Below, one piece after another: positions 61,001 to 64,000 of a stretch of 64,000 nucleotides of DNA; position 1 is the stretch's first letter, and each line of letters starts with the position of its first letter. The position numbers and the translations under genes are program-made. The DNA is from Haloterrigena gelatinilytica (GTDB lineage Archaea; Halobacteriota; Halobacteria; Halobacteriales; Natrialbaceae), in the NCBI RefSeq assembly GCF_013342145.1, contig NZ_JABUQZ010000001.1, positions 4,092,001 to 4,156,000 on the forward strand, given 5' to 3'. The notes below the pieces were generated by a model, which was given only the letters and a program-made list of their open reading frames with translations, was not told the DNA's origin and made no database searches.

Positions 61001-61854
61001 ACGCGACGACGCTGCCGGTCGCGCTCCGCCACAGCTACACCGCGCTCGAGACCCACGACACCTGTCCGCGAAAGCACTACCTCGATCACGTCGTGCGGGC
61101 GTTCGACGATCCGACGGCGGGCGTCGACGGAACGACGACTCGGCCGGAGACGCACACGTCGACGACGGACGCGGCGGAGACGGACGCAGCGACGGCGGAT
61201 CACCCGCTCGAGTCCGGCTCCCGGCTCGTCGGCACCGTCTTCCACGACGTCGCGGAGGAGGCGTTCTACCGCGAGTACCGGACCCGCGAGGCGTGGCGCG
61301 AGGCCGCCGTCCGCCAGCTCACCGCGCGGGACTTACTCGAGTACCGCGAGGGCGTCCTGGACTGTATCGATCGCTTCTTCGAGGCCGCCGCGGCCGACTA
61401 CGACGCGCCGGTCGCCGACTGGGAGCCGGTGGCCGCGGAGTTGCCCTTCTCGCTCGAGGCGGTCACCGACGTGACCGGCGACGTCGTGGGCTATATCGAC
61501 TCGATTCGGCGGACGCCCGACGGCGAGCTGGCGGTGCTCGACTACAAGGCGACGGCCGAGCGGATCGCACCGGCCGACGCCACGCAGCTGGCGCTGTACG
61601 CCCGCGCCTGCGAACAGCGGTTCGACGAGCCGGTGTCGGCGGTCGGCTACGTCTACGTGAGCGAGGCCGCCGGGCCGCGCGTCGACCTGCTCGACGCGGA
61701 CGAGCTTCCCCCGTGGCCGGCCGTTCGCGAGCGGCTCGCGGCGGTCGACGATCCCTCCTTCGAGGAGACGACGCCGGGCGACCACTGCCGGCACTGTCCC
61801 CACCGATCGCTCGGCTGCGGGCCCGACGACCTCGAGACCTCGAGCGACGACTGA
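58003..61854 (+). CDS. AddA-like UvrD helicase fused to Fe-S PD-(D/E)XK nuclease
   Basis: A 1283-residue motor-nuclease. Helicase motifs: Walker A VDAGAGTGKTTTMLMR, Ia VLTFANEAAGSIREAV, Ib-like VYTYHSFCYRLV, II VYCDEFQDTDETQ, III AIGDKDQAIYGWRGTD, IV ELNFRSRQEILDLT, V VMTVHQAKGLEFDTVLVPY, VI VLHVALTRAENHLFVF. The C-terminus (about 1015-1275) is a PD-(D/E)XK nuclease: HDTCPRKHYLDH, HDVAEEAFY, GYIDSIRRTPDGELAVLDYK, ATQLALYARACE, and GDHCRHCPHRSLGCG, so one Cys plus a three-Cys tail form an Fe-S cluster. It should unwind and degrade double-strand ends. It is the active engine of the three-gene operon. Confidence 0.9.
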   Translation: MAEDEDARGPRSDAEETAGSSVADALGALEPKGNQRKVIESRADCTSVDAGAGTGKTTTMLMRIERAIERGEVDPDDVLVLTFANEAAGSIREAVAERLDPAAAAAIDVYTYHSFCYRLVREYAYYLGYSPEFDVVTERKRRRIVGRLLATNDYGFATATRGDGSPDDLTAAVDDFIQSMSQEDVTPDELRERLPEVRTLELCNEFVLWLERTAGQELSFDNEALRYFNADDHLEESRSSLVEYGKLLEYCREKIAEAPEPFREDAVVRDIDRYLRVVQNTVTNTIEALSLEDRTTKQLPRALFGNEIWRTATERVEQSPFGRLKHYVEFLRLARHYAEVYADYHDALAAEGALDFDELVRTATGLLDDPAIADEITGEWTQVYCDEFQDTDETQFGLITELTDGPDRPDLLAIGDKDQAIYGWRGTDREGLDRLADAYDDHRGIELELNFRSRQEILDLTNHCDYGPQSSKRLREVGRAPGEYRTEGDATAGHETGSKPGEDRPDRVVKIESGELGPSPADQVATTVSRLLNGEAENVPRRSLADIAVIVRTNRHAQAVADELRERRIPYELSGSPRGEIDPGIRTLVSYFRVLVDPDADAHLRRVLLYRYRLSEADLATLQRADGSLYDAVMGIDSTEKVESAALEDPDRVRRARDHLAELEDVRDVYPLSGFVQRFREVTHLEWFLTGDEREELERIERFVDAYTGDSVIGTLTPSFVDALERTLQGGSGERTRGTQSSDSVDVMTVHQAKGLEFDTVLVPYLSDEEWCVERDYAQRARYRLLAATLDDEVESPLLADLATETVGEEWRVLHVALTRAENHLFVFGSEYDYDGDEDELGCATADACLSDDIEWSVAGERMELWSSLRASFERVRETYPETVVDRTDELAAAASVDPGTITYYAGYDDRYVEPLETRDAIRTVHRLGRLLRGETLLAAADAASHGLETAGSDWCDGNSAAGQTGANGEADPGRQVPTGRRLSALTTDTVRFPVETLANATTLPVALRHSYTALETHDTCPRKHYLDHVVRAFDDPTAGVDGTTTRPETHTSTTDAAETDAATADHPLESGSRLVGTVFHDVAEEAFYREYRTREAWREAAVRQLTARDLLEYREGVLDCIDRFFEAAAADYDAPVADWEPVAAELPFSLEAVTDVTGDVVGYIDSIRRTPDGELAVLDYKATAERIAPADATQLALYARACEQRFDEPVSAVGYVYVSEAAGPRVDLLDADELPPWPAVRERLAAVDDPSFEETTPGDHCRHCPHRSLGCGPDDLETSSDD

Positions 61855-61953
61855 CTGCGGAGGGCGATCGACTCTATTGGGATTCTCTGATTCGGCGGCG
61901 ATCGACTCGAACTGAGCGACGGGATTGGTAGCCGGCGCCGACCCGCGACGCGG

Positions 61954-62373
61954 TCACAGCGACATGAGGACGACCGCGAGCACGGCGAAGGCGATCCCCA
62001 GCCCCTTCCTGACCGTCAGAGACTCCTCGAGGACGACGATCCCGATGACGGAACTGATCGCGATGAACAGGCCGTAGATCGGAACGACGACGCTCACCGG
62101 ACCGAGCGCGAGCGCCCGGTAGTAGGCCAGCAGGCCGACGGCGAGGAACGCGCCCCAGACCGCGATGTAGGGCGCTTTCGGGTGTGAGAGGTACCGCCAC
62201 GGCGACGTTCCCCGGTAGGCCATCAGCGCGCCGATCAGCACGGTCATGAGTCCGTTCGACAGGAAGACCGCGGTCGTGCTCGGGATCGACTCCATCGCGA
62301 TCTTCAGCAGGGGCGCGACCAGACTGTACGTCGCGAACGCCAGCAGGGACAGGACGAGGTAGTTGCGCTTCAC
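61954..62373 (-). CDS. EamA/DMT half-size transporter, second of pair
   Basis: A 139-residue membrane protein with about five helices, a single EamA repeat (LSLLAFATYSLVAPLLKIAM, GPVSVVVPIYGLFIAISSVI, VVLEESLTVRKGLGIAFAVL). EamA transporters normally have two such repeats, so this must pair, most likely with the upstream paralogue. Starts with GTG overlapping the paralogue's stop (GTGA). The substrate is unknown. Confidence 0.85.
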   Translation of the reverse strand: MKRNYLVLSLLAFATYSLVAPLLKIAMESIPSTTAVFLSNGLMTVLIGALMAYRGTSPWRYLSHPKAPYIAVWGAFLAVGLLAYYRALALGPVSVVVPIYGLFIAISSVIGIVVLEESLTVRKGLGIAFAVLAVVLMSL

Positions 62374-62792
62374 TGCTCACCACCCGCGCTACAGACGATC
62401 GCGAGGACCGCGCAGCCGATGCCGGCCGCTCGAGTCAGCGTCAGCGTCTCGTCGAGAAACAGGATGCCGATGACCGAACTGCCGACGATAAAGAGTCCGT
62501 AAATCGGAACGACGACGCTCACCGGGCCGGCCTCGAGCGCGGCCGTGTACGCCAGGATGCCGACCGTCAGGAAGACGCCGCCGGCGTAGACGTAGCCCGC
62601 GCCGGCCGAGGTCGCGAGGGACGGATCGGCGGTGCCCGTGGCGACCATCACGACGGTCGCGATCGCGAGGAAGACGAGCGTCGCGAGAAACAGCCCCGGC
62701 GCCGCCGGGACGTCCTCCGTGACGTAACTCGTCAGCGGCGCGACCGCGGAGTACGCCAGGAGCGCGACGAGAACCCACACCAGATACTCCAT
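62370..62792 (-). CDS. EamA/DMT half-size transporter, first of pair
   Basis: A 140-residue membrane protein with about five helices, paralogous to the next gene: LVALLAYSAVAPLTSYV at the start, the near-identical GPVSVVVPIYGLFIVGSSVI in the middle, and FLDETLTLTRAAGIGCAVLA at the end. The pair probably makes a heterodimer equal to one 10-helix DMT transporter, like paired SMR or half-EamA proteins. Starts ATG at 62792; its stop overlaps the GTG of its partner. Confidence 0.85.
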   Translation of the reverse strand: MEYLVWVLVALLAYSAVAPLTSYVTEDVPAAPGLFLATLVFLAIATVVMVATGTADPSLATSAGAGYVYAGGVFLTVGILAYTAALEAGPVSVVVPIYGLFIVGSSVIGILFLDETLTLTRAAGIGCAVLAIVCSAGGEQ

Positions 62793-62944
62793 ACGGATGC
62801 TCGGGGGGAGACACCTTAACGGCTGTCGAAGGCGGCGAGGATTCCCGGGAAGATGACAACGGATGAATGCGATCGCGTGGCATAGTACGCGTCCGCCAAC
62901 GGGCGGAGCATCGGACGGCGGGCCCGTTCGCTCGAGTGCGGGCG

Positions 62945-62950
62945 CTTTAT
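62945..62950 (+). promoter_or_regulatory. TATA box of the Nudix gene
   Basis: CTTTAT is centred about 27 bases before the ATG at 62975, consistent with a leaderless transcript. Confidence 0.5.
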
Positions 62951-62974
62951 CCCGACCGGGTCGAACGATGCCGT

Positions 62975-63529
62975 ATGACCGAGACGACGCTGTGTTTTCC
63001 GCTGCGGAGCCGCGACGTCGACGGCGGTGCGGCGGGCGACGGCGAACCGACCGGGACCGACGAGGTGCTCCTGATCGAGAAACGCCGGGGGCTCGGCGCG
63101 GGCTGGTACAACGGCCCCGGCGGCAAACTCGAGGCCGGCGAGACGCCCCGCGAGTGTGCGGTCCGCGAGACCCGCGAGGAAGTCGGCCTCGAGGTCGATC
63201 CCGCGGCCCTCGAGAAGGCGGGCGAACTCGAGTTCGTGCTCGACGGGACGGAACACACGTTCTGTCACGTCTATCGGACGCGATCGTTCGCCGGCGAGCC
63301 GACCGCCAGCGAGGAGGCCCGGCCGGAGTGGATCCCCGTCGGCGAGGTGCCCTACGACCGGATGTGGGACGACGACTACCTCTGGCTGCCGGGCGTCCTC
63401 GAGGGGCGGACGGTCGCCGGCGAGTTCCGGTTCGAGGGTGGCACGCCGCTCGACGAAGCCGACTTCGTCGATCACGACCTCGAGTGGGACGTCGACCTCG
63501 AGGCGAATTCCGACGACCGAAACCCGTGA
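62975..63529 (+). CDS. Nudix hydrolase, MTH1/8-oxo-dGTPase-like
   Basis: A 184-residue Nudix protein with a perfect box GKLEAGETPRECAVRETREE followed by VGLEV (about 50-74). The preceding GAGWYNGPGG and following FCHVYRTRSF, PEWIPVGEVPYDRMWDDDYLWLP resemble MTH1-type 8-oxo-dGTP diphosphatases, which cleanse the nucleotide pool of oxidised purines. A haloarchaeal acidic insert (about residues 13-28, SRDVDGGAAGDGEPTGTDE) sits in the first loop. The real substrate is not proven. Confidence 0.9.
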   Translation: MTETTLCFPLRSRDVDGGAAGDGEPTGTDEVLLIEKRRGLGAGWYNGPGGKLEAGETPRECAVRETREEVGLEVDPAALEKAGELEFVLDGTEHTFCHVYRTRSFAGEPTASEEARPEWIPVGEVPYDRMWDDDYLWLPGVLEGRTVAGEFRFEGGTPLDEADFVDHDLEWDVDLEANSDDRNP

Positions 63530-63725
63530 CTCGACGGCCGGCGTCCGTGGCCGGTCGATCGTCGCTCCGACCGGATTCTCCCCTCGAAATGATATCGAAC
63601 CAGTCTTTCTCGGAAAACTGTACTTCTACCAGAGGTGGGCTGTAATCACTACGGACGATACGGACCCCGACTTGAGTACCGCCTGATTACTCTTCTATCC
63701 GCTCGTGGACGGTCGACCCGAGAAT

Positions 63726-64000
63726 ATGACCGAGACGACGCCTCGGCGGACGTTCGTCGCAGCGGTTGTCGGCACCGTGGGCGCGCTCGCGGGCTGTCTG
63801 GGCGAGACCCACGAGGACAGCGAGGAGAGCACCGAGAACGGAATCTTCCGAGACACCGACTCGAGCCAGTCCGCTGACGGAAGCGACGCGAACGAGGCGA
63901 CGGACGACGGGGACGATGATGGCTCCGACGAGAGCGATGACGGCGAGGACGGGAGCGATGACGGCGGAGAGACGGACGGCGCGGACGGGGACGACGGCCC
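63726..64000 (+). CDS. Tat-type lipoprotein (5' part, runs off window)
   Basis: The visible 91 residues start MTETTPRRTFVAAVVGTVGA and continue LAGCLGE: a twin-arginine signal with a lipobox whose Cys24 would be lipidated, as usual for haloarchaeal lipoproteins. The rest seen is a highly acidic Asp/Glu/Ser/Gly linker with repeated DDGSDESDDGEDGSDDGGE. The functional domain lies outside the window, so no activity can be given. Confidence 0.85.
   Translation, partial: MTETTPRRTFVAAVVGTVGALAGCLGETHEDSEESTENGIFRDTDSSQSADGSDANEATDDGDDDGSDESDDGEDGSDDGGETDGADGDDG

Noticed and set aside
57736-61245. A 1169-codon open frame on the minus strand opposite the AddA-like gene
   Set aside because: It is Arg/Val/Gly-rich without any domain, and the plus strand has all seven helicase motifs. 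Long antisense open frames are usual in very GC-rich haloarchaeal DNA.

Overview
The window comes from a haloarchaeon, most likely a member of the Natrialbaceae (Natrinema/Haloterrigena-like; this placement is inference). The evidence is very high GC, acidic proteomes with many Asp/Glu codons and the CTCGAG dipeptide codon pair, leaderless genes with TATA boxes about 27 bases upstream of the start codon, and many haloarchaeal signature families: small CxxC zinc-finger proteins, DUF7344 regulators, LWR-salt protein, HemAT-type transducer, PGF-CTERM surface proteins, and archaeal DnaG. No rRNA, tRNA, CRISPR array or intact insertion sequence was recognised. Coding density is high and most of the window is core chromosome.

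Layout. 0-5 kb: the 5' part of an E1-like ubaA, two tiny zinc-ribbon proteins, a UvrD-family helicase translationally coupled to a degenerate M24 peptidase homologue, two small proteins, and riboflavin synthase. 5.6-13 kb: an SDR enzyme lacking the usual catalytic Tyr/Lys, a DUF3311 + sodium:solute symporter pair, a membrane-anchored HTH protein, dnaG with a local 257-base tandem duplication, and small membrane proteins. 11.7-15.3 kb: a DUF92 membrane protein and two cis-prenyltransferase homologues around a DUF7344 regulator; one homologue has the catalytic Asp but no C-terminal RxG, the other the reverse, which suggests a heteromeric enzyme. 15.4-19 kb: fused siroheme decarboxylase, precorrin-2 dehydrogenase and glutamyl-tRNA reductase (tetrapyrrole operon). 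19-24 kb: pterin dehydratase, LWR-salt protein, regulators, HAD hydrolase, glutaredoxin-like protein, Bat-type HTH regulator, MoeA fusion. 25-32.5 kb: MATE exporter, AIR-synthase-like protein, a highly palindromic 0.5 kb gap, ThiD-ThiN fusion, LLM oxidoreductase, tRNA-binding protein.

32.7-48 kb: a soluble HemAT-like transducer whose proximal heme histidine position is Asp, mutS, a GAF/PAS/LOV histidine kinase, sugar kinase-like protein, BrkB-type membrane protein, SDR, DapA-family aldolase, mutL with a predicted endonuclease motif, rtcA, and a KDG kinase preceded by a coupled 16-codon leader ORF. 48-54 kb: two tandem paralogous PGF-CTERM surface proteins of an unrecognised family, a flavin disulfide reductase, Hsp20 and a CBS-domain protein. 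54.6-61.9 kb: a tightly overlapped three-gene operon (inactive helicase-like protein, degenerate Fe-S nuclease-like protein, active SF1 helicase with an Fe-S PD-(D/E)XK nuclease) that looks like an AddAB/RecBCD-type break-processing machine with AddB split into two polypeptides. 62-64 kb: a pair of half-size DMT transporters, a Nudix hydrolase, and the start of a Tat lipoprotein.

The strongest leads are the AddAB-like operon, the complementary cis-prenyltransferase pair, the dnaG duplication (possibly an assembly fault), short palindromic insertions (one in frame inside riboflavin synthase), and short leader ORFs overlapping the start codons of mutL and kdgK.
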